A stretch of DNA of 64,000 nucleotides from Glycomyces sambucus (GCF_900102815.1 NZ_FNGF01000001.1:765443-829442), one strand, 5' to 3'. Positions 1 through 8,928 are shown, counted from the stretch's first letter. Made by a program: numbers and translations. The notes: generated by a model from the letters alone, not told the origin.

Positions 1-1366
1 CCAGCGCGAAGTACAGCACGGCGGCGGCCGCGAAGGTGACGATCCACGCGATGCCGTCCTGGCCGATGCCGCGCATCACGTACCCGAGGACGATCGCGAG
101 CAGCCAGGCCCCGGTGGCGCGCCGCTCGATGCCGCCGCGGTACCAGTACGCGCTGGTGCGGCGCACGTCCATGAGCGCGGCCGGGTCGTAGGTGCGGCGC
201 TTGAGCATGTCGACGAGGAACACGCCGAGCCACGCGGTGATCGGGACGGCCAGCAGCGAGATGAAGGTGATGAACGGCCCGTAGAAGTCCCCGGCGATGA
301 GCATGAAGTAGATCGAGCCGAGGAACGTGACGACCACGTCCACCGTGACCGCGTACACGCGCTTGATGCGCACGCCGAGCGTCAGCGTCGTCAGGCCCGC
401 CGAGTACACCGACAGGTGGTTGGAGAGCAGCAGCCCGCCGAACGCGGCGATGAGGTACGGCACGGCCATCCCGGCCGGGAGCATCGCGCGGATCGCGGCG
501 ACCGGGTCGGGCGCGGTCGCGAGGTCGGGGCTCCCGGCCGTCAGCAGCGAGCCGAGCGCGATGAGCAGCAGCAGCGGGACGCCCGCGCCCGCGGCGCTGG
601 AGGCGACCAGGTGCGCGGCCTTGACGGAGGTCTTCTGGTAGCGGGCCATGTCGGCGCCCGCGTTGGCCCAGCCGATACCGGTGCCGGCGGCGATGGTGCC
701 GATGCCGAGGAGGACCGCGGACCAGGACCCGGCGGCGGTCGCGGTGACGGCGTCCCAGTCGACGGTGGCGATGAGGAACGCGGCCACGACGAGGTTGAGC
801 GCGCCGAAGATCCAGGTGGCCCACCGCTGGATGACGAGGATCGCGGCGTGGCCGAGCCCGGAGACCAGGAGCGTGCAGACCACGAACAGGCCGATCGCGA
901 CGAGCGTCAGCACCGGCGCGTCCTTGGCGGCGATCTCCTCCCCCGCGGCGAGGGAGAACAGCGAGAGGAGCACGAACGCGGCGGTCGTGGTGTTGACGGT
1001 CTCCCAGCCCAGGCGCGACAGGAGCGACACGAGCGTGGGCCCGGCGTTGCCGCGGACGCCGAACACGGCGCGCGAGAGCGTCATCGAGGGCGCGCCCCCG
1101 CGGCGGCCCGCGACGGACACGATGCCGACGAGCGCGAACGACCCGAAGGCGCCGATCGCGGCCACGACCACGGCCTGCCAGATGTTCAGGCCGAGCGCGA
1201 CCAGGGTCGCGCCCAGCGGCAGGCCGAGGACGGAGATGTTGGCGGCGAACCACACCCAGAACAGCTGGAAGGCGTTGCCGTTGCGCTCCCCGTCGGGCAC
1301 GGGTTCGATGCCGCGCTGCTCGATCGCGGTGAGCGAGCCGCCGGGGGCGGCGTCGGTGGTGGTCAT
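1..1366 (-). CDS. NCS1-family nucleobase:cation symporter (purine/cytosine permease-like), partial
   Basis: The reverse strand encodes at least 455 residues beginning at an ATG (1366-1364) with GGAG seven bases upstream; the 3' end is cut by the window edge. The N-terminus has the NCS1 pattern: an acidic segment with RGIEPVPDGER, then FQLFWVWFAANISV entering the first membrane helix. About ten to twelve hydrophobic helices follow, with GWANAGADMARY in the middle, typical of CodB/purine-cytosine permeases. The role is proton- or sodium-coupled uptake of a nucleobase or related heterocycle across the plasma membrane; the substrate cannot be told. It is the last visible gene of an operon with a GntR regulator and an ADP-ribosylglycohydrolase, so nucleoside or nucleobase salvage is likely. 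A sugar kinase or nucleosidase could follow beyond the edge. Confidence 0.85.
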   Translation of the reverse strand, partial: MTTTDAAPGGSLTAIEQRGIEPVPDGERNGNAFQLFWVWFAANISVLGLPLGATLVALGLNIWQAVVVAAIGAFGSFALVGIVSVAGRRGGAPSMTLSRAVFGVRGNAGPTLVSLLSRLGWETVNTTTAAFVLLSLFSLAAGEEIAAKDAPVLTLVAIGLFVVCTLLVSGLGHAAILVIQRWATWIFGALNLVVAAFLIATVDWDAVTATAAGSWSAVLLGIGTIAAGTGIGWANAGADMARYQKTSVKAAHLVASSAAGAGVPLLLLIALGSLLTAGSPDLATAPDPVAAIRAMLPAGMAVPYLIAAFGGLLLSNHLSVYSAGLTTLTLGVRIKRVYAVTVDVVVTFLGSIYFMLIAGDFYGPFITFISLLAVPITAWLGVFLVDMLKRRTYDPAALMDVRRTSAYWYRGGIERRATGAWLLAIVLGYVMRGIGQDGIAWIVTFAAAAVLYFAL

Positions 1367-1410
1367 GGTCGGACTCCAGTCTTCGTTGAATGGAACGGGC
1401 GAGGGGGCGT

Positions 1411-2544
1411 TCAGATCCGGCGGCGCTCGCGGACGGCGAGGAGGCCGGTGCACAGGGACGCGAGGTCGAGGCGGTTGCGGTCCTGGACGACCGCGAGGGC
1501 GTCGGCGGGCCAGGCGGCGGCGCCGTGGACGGCGCCGAGGACGGCCCCGGCCATGGCCGCGACGGTGTCGGTGTCGCCCCCGGCGCGGGCGGCGGTGCGC
1601 AGGGTCGTCCACGGGTCGGTGGAGGCGGCGGCGAGCGCGAGGGCCGCGACGACGGACTCCTGGGCCGCGACCGAGGTGCCGACGAGGTCGATGAGGAGCC
1701 GGGCGTGGTCGGCGGGGTCGGTGTCCCGGAGGAGCGCGGCGGCCCAGCGGACGCGGGGCCCGATGCGGCCCCCGGCGGCCCAGTGGGCGCGGCGTTCGGC
1801 GAGGTCGGCGTAGTCGGCGCCGATCGCGACCGCTTCGGCGGCGGTGGCGCCGTCGATCGCGGCGGAGACGGCCGCGCCGACCGCGGCCGCGGCGGCGAGG
1901 CCGAGGCTGGAGTTGTGGGTGATGCGCGCGGAGTCCTGGACGGCGTCGAGGAAGGGCGTGCGCGGCGCGAACGGGACGGCGATCCCGACGGGCGTCACGC
2001 GCATCGCGGCGCCGTTCGTGGACCCGCCCTGGCCGGTGGTGGCCGGGTCCTCGCCGTCCTGGAGGCGCTGGAGGGCGGCCTTCGTGGAGGGCCCGAGGAG
2101 GTCGAGGGAGTCCTTCGCGATCATGTCGCGCTCCCAGGTGAGGAGGCGGCGCGCGAACTCGTCGGCGGGCAGGTGCCCGTCGTGCTCGATGAGGAGTTCG
2201 GCGAGGAGGACGGCCTGCTCGGTGTCGTCGGTGACGCTGCCGGCGGGCATCCCGGCGGCGATCCTCTGGCGCGGGCCGGCGGCGGCGAGGCCGTCGAGGT
2301 CGCCGTAGTCCTCGGCGATCTCGCGGGGGGACATCGACTGGGTGGGCATGCCGAGGGCGTCGCCGAGGGCGAGCCCGGCGAACGCGCCCAGGGCACGGTC
2401 GTGGACAGCCCGGTCGTGGGCGGTGCTGTCGCGGGTGGTGCTGTCGTGGGTGGTGCTTCCGTGAGCAGTCCCGTGCCGGCCTGCACTGCCGTTCTTGGAT
2501 GCAGTGTCGTTCTTGGTTGCACTGCCGTGTGCGTCGCCGGTCAT
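1411..2544 (-). CDS. ADP-ribosylglycohydrolase family protein
   Basis: A 377-residue protein starting at an ATG that overlaps the stop of the upstream GntR gene (ATGA). After a low-complexity, His/Asp/Thr/Ser-rich N-terminus of about 55 residues, the ADP-ribosylglycohydrolase fold begins with GLALGDALGMPTQS. It contains the metal-binding GSVTDDTEQ motif and the C-terminal GGDTDTVAAMAGA motif, both needed for the dinuclear Mg centre of this family. Members cleave N- or O-glycosidic bonds of ADP-ribose adducts or related ribosides. In operons with a permease and GntR regulator they probably act on a nucleoside-like substrate rather than reversing protein ADP-ribosylation; that is inference. The N-terminal extension is repetitive at DNA level (about 2395-2540) and is not part of the catalytic domain. 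Confidence 0.85.
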   Translation of the reverse strand: MTGDAHGSATKNDTASKNGSAGRHGTAHGSTTHDSTTRDSTAHDRAVHDRALGAFAGLALGDALGMPTQSMSPREIAEDYGDLDGLAAAGPRQRIAAGMPAGSVTDDTEQAVLLAELLIEHDGHLPADEFARRLLTWERDMIAKDSLDLLGPSTKAALQRLQDGEDPATTGQGGSTNGAAMRVTPVGIAVPFAPRTPFLDAVQDSARITHNSSLGLAAAAAVGAAVSAAIDGATAAEAVAIGADYADLAERRAHWAAGGRIGPRVRWAAALLRDTDPADHARLLIDLVGTSVAAQESVVAALALAAASTDPWTTLRTAARAGGDTDTVAAMAGAVLGAVHGAAAWPADALAVVQDRNRLDLASLCTGLLAVRERRRI

Positions 2545-3266
2545 GCGGTCTCCCCGAAGCTGATGTGGACGCGGAAGTGGTCGGGGTCGAGCCAGGAGAC
2601 GACCTTCTCGACGAAGTCGCCGGCGGCGTCCCGCACGAGGCGGGTGGAGTGGAGGAAGAGGGTGCCCGCGGTGCGTTCGAGGTGGGCGGCGTCGTCGAGG
2701 TCGAGCGCGGCCACCGAGACCCACTGCTCGCCGGAGGCGGGGGTGAGTCCGGCTTCGCGGAGGGTCGCGGTGAGGGAGCCGTCGACGAGGCCGTCGCGCG
2801 GGACGGCCGCGAGCGCGCCGACGGCGGGGACGCGGCTGCGTTCCAGCGAGACGGGGGTGCCGTCGGGGAGGGCGCGGACCCGGTCGAGGGCGAGGAAGCG
2901 GGAGGAGGCGGCGCCGACGCCCACCGCGAGGTCGGGGTCGGCGATGATCTCGGCGCGCAGGACGGTGGTGGCGAGTTCGGCCCCGGCGAGCGCGCGGCCC
3001 CAGCCGAGGCGCTGGTCGAGGGCCCGGCCGCCGAAGGAGACGAAGGAGCCGACGCCGGTGCGGGTGTTGATGAGGGACTCCTCGCCGAGCTGGGCGAGGA
3101 CCTTGCGGATGGTGCCGCGGCTGACCTCGTACCGCTGGGCGAGCTCCTGCTCGCCGGGGAGGAGCTGGCCGTCGCGGTAGCGGCCGGTGAGGATGGCCCT
3201 GCGCAGGGACTCGGCGACGAGCGTGCTCTTCTTGGGCGGCCGCGCCGCCGCTGATTCAGCGGTCAT
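2541..3266 (-). CDS. GntR-family transcriptional regulator (HutC/UTRA subfamily)
   Basis: A 241-residue regulator. The N-terminal winged helix-turn-helix reads LLPGEQELAQRYEVSRGTIRKVL, a typical GntR DNA-recognition segment, and the remainder looks like a UTRA ligand-binding domain with the usual LDRVRALPDGTPVSLERS strand. I chose the ATG at 3266 over the upstream TTG at 3287 because a good promoter (-35 TTGTTG, 17-base spacer, -10 TACAGT) ends six bases before this ATG, which would make the transcript leaderless. It is the first gene of the regulator/ADP-ribosylglycohydrolase/permease operon. TGTACA repeats inside the promoter suggest autorepression relieved by a small metabolite of the pathway. 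Confidence 0.88.
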   Translation of the reverse strand: MTAESAAARPPKKSTLVAESLRRAILTGRYRDGQLLPGEQELAQRYEVSRGTIRKVLAQLGEESLINTRTGVGSFVSFGGRALDQRLGWGRALAGAELATTVLRAEIIADPDLAVGVGAASSRFLALDRVRALPDGTPVSLERSRVPAVGALAAVPRDGLVDGSLTATLREAGLTPASGEQWVSVAALDLDDAAHLERTAGTLFLHSTRLVRDAAGDFVEKVVSWLDPDHFRVHISFGETA

Positions 3267-3301
3267 CTCTGTACTGTACCTGTACAAGACCTGTACAACA
3301 A
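3267..3301 (-). promoter_or_regulatory. gntR promoter with overlapping TGTACA operator repeats
   Basis: On the minus strand, -35 TTGTTG (3301-3296), a 17-base spacer and -10 TACAGT (3278-3273) lie six bases before the ATG. Two TGTACA copies (3281-3286 and 3292-3297) are spaced exactly 11 bases apart, one helical turn, and a further TGTAC sits in the -10 region. TGTACA is itself palindromic, so the pair also forms an inverted repeat. Placement between -35 and -10 fits repression by the GntR protein encoded downstream. Confidence 0.6.
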
Positions 3302-3330
3302 ATATTCAGCGTCCGTCGCCGGAGGGATGC

Positions 3331-3358
3331 GAAAAGGGCGGGCCCGCGGGCCCGCCCT
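3331..3358 (-). terminator. Rho-independent terminator of araBDA
   Basis: A perfect 24-base palindrome (3335-3358, arms AGGGCGGGCCCG) is followed on the minus strand by TTTT. It sits 26 bases downstream of the araA stop and just before the gntR promoter, separating the two operons. Confidence 0.75.
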
Positions 3359-3384
3359 CCTCTACGTCGTCCCTGTTCAGGGGC

Positions 3385-4881
3385 TCAGATGCCGCCCTCG
3401 AGGTGGTGGTACACCTGGTTCCAGCGGAGCTCCTGCTTGAACTCGCGGGCGTTGGTGTCGCCGTCGATGGTCACCAGCTCGACGCCGGCGATCTCGGCGA
3501 AGTCCTCCATGACCTCGCGGCCGAACGCCTGCGTGAACGAGGTGTGGTGGGGTCCGCCCGCGGTCAGCCACGCCTCGGCCGAGGTCTGGAGGTCCGGGCG
3601 CGGCACCCACACGGCGCGCGCGACCGGCAGGTTCGGCAGGTCCTCGTCGGGCTCGACCGCGTCGACCTCGTTCGCGACCAGGCGCAGCCGGGTCCCGAGG
3701 TCGAGCAGGCCGACCATGAGGGCCGGGCCGGGCGGGGCGGTGAAGACCAGGCGGACCGGGTCCTCCTTGCCGCCGATGCCGAGCGGGTGGATCTCCGCCT
3801 TGGGCTTCTCGGACGCGATCGTCGGGCACACTTCGAGCATGTGCGCGCCGAGGATCTGCGGGGTCTCGGACCCGAGGTTGTAGGTGTAGTCCTCCATGAA
3901 GGACGTGCCGCCGTCGAGGCCGGTCGCCATGACCTTCATGAGGCGCACCAGGACCGCGGTCTTCCAGTCGCCCTCGCCGCCGAAGCCGTAGCCGTCGGCC
4001 ATGAGGCGCTGCACCGCGATGCCCGGGAGCTGCTTGAGCTTCCCGAGGTCCTCGAAGGTGTCGGTGAACGCCTTCGCGCCGTGCTCCTCCAGGACCGAGC
4101 GCAGGCCCAGCTCGATGCGGGCCGCGTCGCGCAGCGACTCGTGGCGGGCGCCGCCGGCGCGGAGCTCGGGGACCACGTCGTAGTCGGCCTCGTAGACCGC
4201 GGCCAGCTCGTCGACGGCCTTGTCCTCGATGGACGCGACGCGTTCGACCAGCTCGTTGACGCCGTACGTGTTCACTTCGACGCCGAGGCGGATCTGCGCC
4301 TCGACCTTGTCGCCCTCGGTGACGCCGACGTACCGCATGTTGTCGCCGAAGCGGACCAGCTTCAGGTTCTGGACCTCGTTCCAGCCCAGGGCGGCGCGGG
4401 CCCAGCCGCCCACGCGCTCCTGGACCTTCGGGTCGCCCCAGTGGCCGACGACGGTCTTGCGGCGGTGGCGCAGGCGCGTGAGCATGTACCCGAACTCGCG
4501 GTCGCCGTGGGCGGCCTGGTTCAGGTTCATGAAGTCCATGTCGATGTCGGCCCACGGCAGGTCGCGGTTGTGCTGCGTGTGCAGGTGCAGCAGCGGCTTC
4601 TGGAGGGCGCCGAGCCCGGCGATCCACATCTTCGAGGGCGAGAACGTGTGCATCCAGGCGATCACGCCGATGCACTCGTCGGACGAGTTCGCCTCCAGCA
4701 GGACCCGCCGGATCTCCTCGGGCGTGGTCAGCACCGGCTTCGCGACCACGGTCACCGGGATCGCGGCGGCGCCGTCCAGGCCGGCCACGATGTCGGCCGA
4801 GTTCTGCGCGACCTGCTCGATCGCCTCGGGGCCGTACAGGTGCTGGCTGCCGGTGACGAACCAGAGTTCTTTGTTTCCCAT
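3385..4881 (-). CDS. araA: L-arabinose isomerase
   Basis: A 498-residue protein, the usual length for bacterial L-arabinose isomerase (about 500). It begins [14 protein letters not shown], the family's N-terminal signature, and carries the metal-binding segments [12 protein letters not shown] and [10 protein letters not shown] together with the C-terminal HHTSFT region. It converts L-arabinose to L-ribulose in the cytoplasm using a divalent metal, the first step of L-arabinose breakdown. The gene is the last of three in the order araB-araD-araA, starting six bases after the araD stop with a weak ribosome site. A strong terminator follows. Confidence 0.97.
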   Translation of the reverse strand: MGNKELWFVTGSQHLYGPEAIEQVAQNSADIVAGLDGAAAIPVTVVAKPVLTTPEEIRRVLLEANSSDECIGVIAWMHTFSPSKMWIAGLGALQKPLLHLHTQHNRDLPWADIDMDFMNLNQAAHGDREFGYMLTRLRHRRKTVVGHWGDPKVQERVGGWARAALGWNEVQNLKLVRFGDNMRYVGVTEGDKVEAQIRLGVEVNTYGVNELVERVASIEDKAVDELAAVYEADYDVVPELRAGGARHESLRDAARIELGLRSVLEEHGAKAFTDTFEDLGKLKQLPGIAVQRLMADGYGFGGEGDWKTAVLVRLMKVMATGLDGGTSFMEDYTYNLGSETPQILGAHMLEVCPTIASEKPKAEIHPLGIGGKEDPVRLVFTAPPGPALMVGLLDLGTRLRLVANEVDAVEPDEDLPNLPVARAVWVPRPDLQTSAEAWLTAGGPHHTSFTQAFGREVMEDFAEIAGVELVTIDGDTNAREFKQELRWNQVYHHLEGGI

Positions 4882-4887
4882 TGCTTC

Positions 4888-5577
4888 CTACTGCTCCTTC
4901 GGGGCCGGCTGCTGGCCGTAGACGTTCTGGTAGCGGTCGTAGAGCCGGTCGATGTCGGCCTGCGGGATCGGCACGGGCTCGCCGAGCTGGCGCGAGATGT
5001 GGACCGTGCGCGCCACGTCCTCGGTCATCACGGCCGCCTTCACGGCCGACTTCGGGTCCTTGCCGATGGTGAAGACGCCGTGGTTCTGCATGATGACCGC
5101 CGGGGAGCGGTGGCCGCGGAGCGTCTCCACGATCCCCTTGCCGATCGCGTCGGAGCCGATGAGCGCGAACGGGCCCAGCGGGATCTCCCCGCCGAACTCG
5201 TCGGCCATCGCCGTGAGCACGCACGGGATCGGCTCGGCGCGCGCGGCCCACGCGGTCGCGTACGGGCTGTGCGTGTGGACGACCCCGCCGGTCTCGGGCA
5301 TGCGCCGGTAGACCTCGTTGTGGCTCTCGGCGTCCGAGGACGGCGCGAGGTCGCCTTCGAGAACCTTCCCGTCGAGGTCGGTCACGACCATGAGCTCGGG
5401 CGTCAGGTCGTCGTAGGAGACCCCGCTCGGCTTGATGACGATGAGGTCGGTGCCCGGGACGCGGCCCGAGACGTTCCCGCTGGTCCAGGTCACCAGGCCC
5501 CAGCGCAGCAGCTCGGCGTGGAGCGCGCAGACGCGGGCCTTCATCTCCTGGACCTCGGGCGTGGACGTGTAGGTCAC
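4888..5577 (-). CDS. araD: L-ribulose-5-phosphate 4-epimerase
   Basis: A 229-residue class II aldolase-like epimerase. Visible motifs are the WTSGNVSGR phosphate-binding segment, the KPSGVSYDDL strand, and the zinc-binding histidines in VVHTHSPYATAWA plus the later QNHGVF. It converts L-ribulose 5-phosphate to D-xylulose 5-phosphate, feeding the pentose phosphate pathway (the transketolase gene is 4 kb away). The start is a GTG that overlaps the araB stop (GTGA), indicating translational coupling. Length agrees with E. coli AraD (231). Confidence 0.95.
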   Translation of the reverse strand: MTYTSTPEVQEMKARVCALHAELLRWGLVTWTSGNVSGRVPGTDLIVIKPSGVSYDDLTPELMVVTDLDGKVLEGDLAPSSDAESHNEVYRRMPETGGVVHTHSPYATAWAARAEPIPCVLTAMADEFGGEIPLGPFALIGSDAIGKGIVETLRGHRSPAVIMQNHGVFTIGKDPKSAVKAAVMTEDVARTVHISRQLGEPVPIPQADIDRLYDRYQNVYGQQPAPKEQ

Positions 5578-7238
5578 TTCGCGGCCTCCGTGGCGATCTC
5601 GTTGAGCGTGTGCAGCGCGCGGGAGCCGCCACGGCCGAAGTGGTCGTGCAGCTCCTCGTAGACGGCGTACAGCCGGTCGTACGCGTCGGCGCGCGCCTGG
5701 TCGGGCACGTACGCGTTCCGCTCGACCTTGCCCATGGCCTCCGAGGCGGCGTGGATGTCCGGGTAGGCGCCCGCGGCCACGGCCGCGTGGATCGCCGAAC
5801 CCAGGGCCGGGCCCTGCTCGGAGGTGAGGACCGTGATCGGCATGCGCAGCACGTCGGCGTAGGTCTGCATGAGCCACCGGTTCTTCAGCAGCCCGCCCGC
5901 GGCCACGAACTCCTCGATCGGGACCCCGGCCTTGACCAGCGTCTCCACGATCATGCGGGTGCCGAACGCGGTCGCCTCGACCAGCGCGCGGTAGATCTCC
6001 TCGGGCCTGGTCTGGAGCCCCAGGCCCAGGACCGCGCCGTGCAGGGCGTGGTCGACCAGGACCGAGCGGTTCCCCGAGTGCCAGTCGAGCGCGACCAGGC
6101 CGTGCGCGCCCACGGGCTGCTCGGCGGCGAGGTCGGTGAGGTACTCGTGGATGGAGATCCCGCGCTTCGCGGCCTCCTCGGTGTAGGCGGCCGGGACGCC
6201 GTTCTTGGTGAACCACGCGAAGATGTCGCCGACGCCCGACTGGCCGGCCTCGTAGCCCCACAGGCCCTTGGTGATGCCGTCGCGGACCACGCCGCACATC
6301 CCCTGGGCCTCCTTCAGCTCCTCGCCGTTGACGACGTGGCAGGTGCTGGTGCCCATGATCGCCACCATCCGGCCGGGCCCGACGGCCTTCGCCGAGGCGG
6401 CGGTGACGTGCGCGTCGACGTTGCCGACCGCGATCACGGTGCCCTCGTTCAGGCCCGTCCACGCAGCGGCCTGCGCGGTGAGCCCGCCGGCCTTGTCGCC
6501 GAGCGCCGAGAGCGGGTGCTCCATCTTGGCGTTGAAGTCGGCGAACTCCGGGTTCAGGGCCGCGAGGTACTCGCGGGAGGGGCGCTGCCCGTCCTGGACG
6601 ATGCCCTTGTACCCGGCGGTGCAGGAGTTGCGGGTCTCCCGGCCACAGAGCTGCCAGATGATCCAGTCGGCGGCCTCGATCCAGCGGTCCGCGCGGGCGT
6701 ACAGCTCGGGGTCCTCCTCCAGGAGCTGGAGGCCCTTGGCGTAGGCCCACTCCGAGGAGATCTTGCCGCCGTAGCGGGGGAGCCACGACTCGCCGCGCTC
6801 GGCGGCGACCGCGTTGATGCGGTCGGCCTGGCCCTGGGCGGCGTGGTGCTTCCACAGCTTCGGCCACGCGTGCGGGCGCTCGCGGTACTCGTCGAGCTCG
6901 CACAGCGGCGTGCCATCGGCGGTGGTGGGGAGGATCGTGCACGCGGTGAAGTCGGTCGCGACGCCGATCACCTGGTCGGCGCTGACGCCGGCGGCGGCCA
7001 GCGCGGCCGGGACGGCGTGCTTGAGGACGTCGACCCAGTCCTGCGGGGACTGGAGCGCCCAGCTCCGCGGCAGGCGGACGCCGGAGCCGGGGAGGGACTC
7101 CTCGATGGCGCCGTGGGCGTAGACGTGCTCGGCGCTGGCGAGTTCGCGGCCGTCGGCTACGGACGCGACGACGGCGCGGCCGGAGAGCGTGCCGAAGTCG
7201 ATCCCGATAGCAACGGCACCGTTGTCGCTGCCAGTCAT
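5574..7238 (-). CDS. araB: L-ribulokinase
   Basis: A 554-residue FGGY-family kinase. It begins AVAIGIDFGTLSGRAVV, the phosphate-1 loop of ribulokinases, and has the later GVDG-type and FVAAGGLLKN motifs (adenosine binding). The family average is about 560 residues. It phosphorylates L-ribulose to L-ribulose 5-phosphate with ATP. The ATG at 7238 is preceded by a strong AAGGAGG; in-frame extensions upstream lack a ribosome site and cross the presumed operator. It is first in the araB-araD-araA operon and overlaps araD by four bases. Confidence 0.95.
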   Translation of the reverse strand: MTGSDNGAVAIGIDFGTLSGRAVVASVADGRELASAEHVYAHGAIEESLPGSGVRLPRSWALQSPQDWVDVLKHAVPAALAAAGVSADQVIGVATDFTACTILPTTADGTPLCELDEYRERPHAWPKLWKHHAAQGQADRINAVAAERGESWLPRYGGKISSEWAYAKGLQLLEEDPELYARADRWIEAADWIIWQLCGRETRNSCTAGYKGIVQDGQRPSREYLAALNPEFADFNAKMEHPLSALGDKAGGLTAQAAAWTGLNEGTVIAVGNVDAHVTAASAKAVGPGRMVAIMGTSTCHVVNGEELKEAQGMCGVVRDGITKGLWGYEAGQSGVGDIFAWFTKNGVPAAYTEEAAKRGISIHEYLTDLAAEQPVGAHGLVALDWHSGNRSVLVDHALHGAVLGLGLQTRPEEIYRALVEATAFGTRMIVETLVKAGVPIEEFVAAGGLLKNRWLMQTYADVLRMPITVLTSEQGPALGSAIHAAVAAGAYPDIHAASEAMGKVERNAYVPDQARADAYDRLYAVYEELHDHFGRGGSRALHTLNEIATEAAK

Positions 7239-7744
7239 GTGCGGCCTCCTTGGGGGATGCTCGTTCAACGGAAGTGACCGTTCACATGCGGGGAGTCCCC
7301 CGCCGTGAAGCGCAGTGATCCGGCTGCGCGCACGACAGATGACGCTTGCACACAGGTGGACCCCCAACAACCTAACGCATTCGCACGTTCGGTACCAGTG
7401 GCGGTCAGGCGTTCCGCCGCGGAAAGCGGACACGCCGCCCTGTTCGGCGGCCCCGCCGGCCCCGCCCGGCACCCCCGCGGTGACGCACTGTGACCGACGT
7501 CCCGCTCCCCCGAAGGCTCCGTCAGACCCCCGACTGTCGGACCCGAGGCGCAGGGTTGAGTCCGGGGGCCCATCGATGTCCGTTTTGCACAGACCCTCCG
7601 TTCACATTCCCAGCAGCAGCCGCGAACCGCTCCCGGCCGGGAGCGCCCGGCAGCGCCCGGCAGCGCACCGCATCCGATCCGGGCCGGTCCGGGCCGATCA
7701 GATCCAGCCCGATCCAAACCTGACCGAGGTGGCTCCCAGCACGC
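7239..7744. other. Upstream region of the ara operon, no gene seen
   Basis: About 500 bases between araB and the hairpin at 7745. I see the araB ribosome site (AAGGAGG near 7250), an inverted-repeat operator at 7272-7287 and a related half-site GTTCACAT at 7600-7607. Open frames here have poor codon bias and no ribosome sites. No araC or araR regulator gene is present in the window, so the regulator must be elsewhere. Confidence 0.5.
7272..7287 (-). promoter_or_regulatory. Candidate ara-operon operator (LacI-type inverted repeat)
   Basis: The minus strand reads ATGTGAACGGTCACTT, an imperfect inverted repeat with a central CG like LacI/GalR-family operators. It lies 34 bases upstream of the araB start, a position that would block transcription. 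The half-site ATGTGAACGG recurs on the same strand at 7598-7607. Assignment to an arabinose repressor is inference. Confidence 0.4.
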
Positions 7745-7780
7745 CCGTGCCCCCGGCGGCCATGGCCGCCGGGGGCACGG
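7745..7780 (-). terminator. Strong hairpin terminator
   Basis: A perfect 16-base stem (7745-7760 with 7765-7780) and CATG loop lies 17 bases downstream of the DUF3618 gene stop at 7797. It has no U-tract, as is common in GC-rich actinomycetes. Confidence 0.7.
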
Positions 7781-7796
7781 TGCGCGTCCGCCGGGT

Positions 7797-8441
7797 TTAA
7801 CGGTGCAGGAGGCGGCGGAACTTGGAGCGGCGCTTGGTGTGGGGGCGCAGCCGTTCCGCGGCGGTGCCGACGGCGGCCGCGGCGCGGTCGAGCTGCTTGC
7901 GCGCGGACTTGCGGCCGCGGCTGGTCCCCTTGAGGGCGTCGCCCGCGGCGAGCCGCAGGGCCTCGCCGCCGTGCTTGAGCGCCGTCCCGGCGCTCGACGC
8001 GGCGATCCTCGCGTTGTCGCGGGCGGTGCGCTTCTCGGCCCTGCGGTGGCCGCGCGTGATCGCGACGGTCACGACCGCGGTGGCCGCGGCGCCGGCCGCG
8101 GCGACGACCACCGTGTACGGGTGGCGCCGCACCGGCGCGAACGGCCCGTGGGCCGTCGCGGCGTCGGGGCTGAGCCCGAGGCGGTCGCGCAGTTCCAGGA
8201 CGGCGTCGTTGATGTGCTCGCGGGCCTGCGCGGCCTCGCGCTTGAGCTCGTCGGTGGTGGCGGTGTGCTCCGGTTCGTCGGCGCCCGCGTCGTGCTCGGC
8301 CCACTCGTGCCGGTGCTCCAGCTCGGCGGCCTCGTCGCGGCGCACCACGTCGACGTCGGGGTCGTAGGGCATGCCGGTGGCCGGGGGCGGCGCCAGGCCG
8401 GTCCCGGGGGGCATCGCGGATTGCGTGTTCATCGAGGTCAT
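7797..8441 (-). CDS. DUF3618-domain membrane-associated protein
   Basis: A 214-residue protein. Residues about 65-95 (TTDELKREAAQAREHINDAV and following) match the short DUF3618 helix found in actinomycetes next to holin-like genes. One hydrophobic segment follows (TVVVAAAGAAATAVVTVAI), then a basic, Arg/Lys-rich tail ending RRSKFRRLLHR. The function of DUF3618 is unknown; a membrane-anchored scaffold is the most that can be said. The ATG overlaps the stop of the holin-like gene (ATGA), so the two are translationally coupled. This gene closes the operon that begins at 9258. Confidence 0.75.
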   Translation of the reverse strand: MTSMNTQSAMPPGTGLAPPPATGMPYDPDVDVVRRDEAAELEHRHEWAEHDAGADEPEHTATTDELKREAAQAREHINDAVLELRDRLGLSPDAATAHGPFAPVRRHPYTVVVAAAGAAATAVVTVAITRGHRRAEKRTARDNARIAASSAGTALKHGGEALRLAAGDALKGTSRGRKSARKQLDRAAAAVGTAAERLRPHTKRRSKFRRLLHR

Positions 8442-8908
8442 CGGTCCATCCCTCCTCGCAGGGCCCGGGCGTCCTCCCGGGCGCGTTCCATGGTCTCGTC
8501 GGGGACCGGCGGCATCGCGCGCTTGATCATCGAGCGGCCCGACAGGGCCGCGATGCCCGCGATCGCGAACAGGACGACGCCGACGGCGAGCGCCGCCAGC
8601 CACGCCGGCCACACCAGGGCGAGCGCGATGCCCGCCGCCAGTGCGAAGGCCGCGCCGCCGTAGAGGGCGAACACGCCCGCGGCGGCGAACATGCCCCCGC
8701 CCTTGGCGCCGCGCTTGGCCTTCTCGGTCACCTCTCGGGCGGCGAGCTGGGCCTCGACGCGCGCCAGGTGCGCCACCTCGGTGGTCAGGTCGCCGACGAG
8801 GTGCCCGACGGAGCGGTCGTCGCGGTCGCGGCGGTCGCGCCGCGTCCAGTCGCCGTCCTGCTCCACCCGGCGGATCGCCGCGGCCTCGGGTTCGTGTCGA
8901 ACCTGCAT
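8438..8908 (-). CDS. Phage holin 3_6 / DUF1469-family membrane protein
   Basis: A 156-residue protein with an Arg/Asp-rich N-terminus, a helix SVGHLVGDLTTEVAHLARVEAQLAAREV typical of the actinomycete Holin_3_6 (DUF1469) family, then two membrane helices separated by a short loop and a charged tail. Despite the name, chromosomal members sit in stress-type operons rather than prophages. A good ribosome site (GGAGAGGTGAG) precedes the ATG. It lies between the SAP-like gene and the DUF3618 gene, with which it overlaps by four bases. Confidence 0.75.
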   Translation of the reverse strand: MQVRHEPEAAAIRRVEQDGDWTRRDRRDRDDRSVGHLVGDLTTEVAHLARVEAQLAAREVTEKAKRGAKGGGMFAAAGVFALYGGAAFALAAGIALALVWPAWLAALAVGVVLFAIAGIAALSGRSMIKRAMPPVPDETMERAREDARALRGGMDR

Positions 8909-8928
8909 GTCTCACCTCTCCCCCGGGC

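Noticed and set aside
416-3254. Long plus-strand frames opposite the permease, hydrolase and GntR genes
   Set aside because: Shadow frames; the minus-strand products have clear family motifs.
7490-7723. Plus-strand 77-codon frame upstream of ara
   Set aside because: Pro/Arg/Ser-rich, poor codon bias and no ribosome site.
8438-8908. Prophage remnant, because of the holin-like gene
   Set aside because: No other phage gene is nearby and Holin_3_6/DUF3618 pairs are normal chromosomal genes in actinomycetes.
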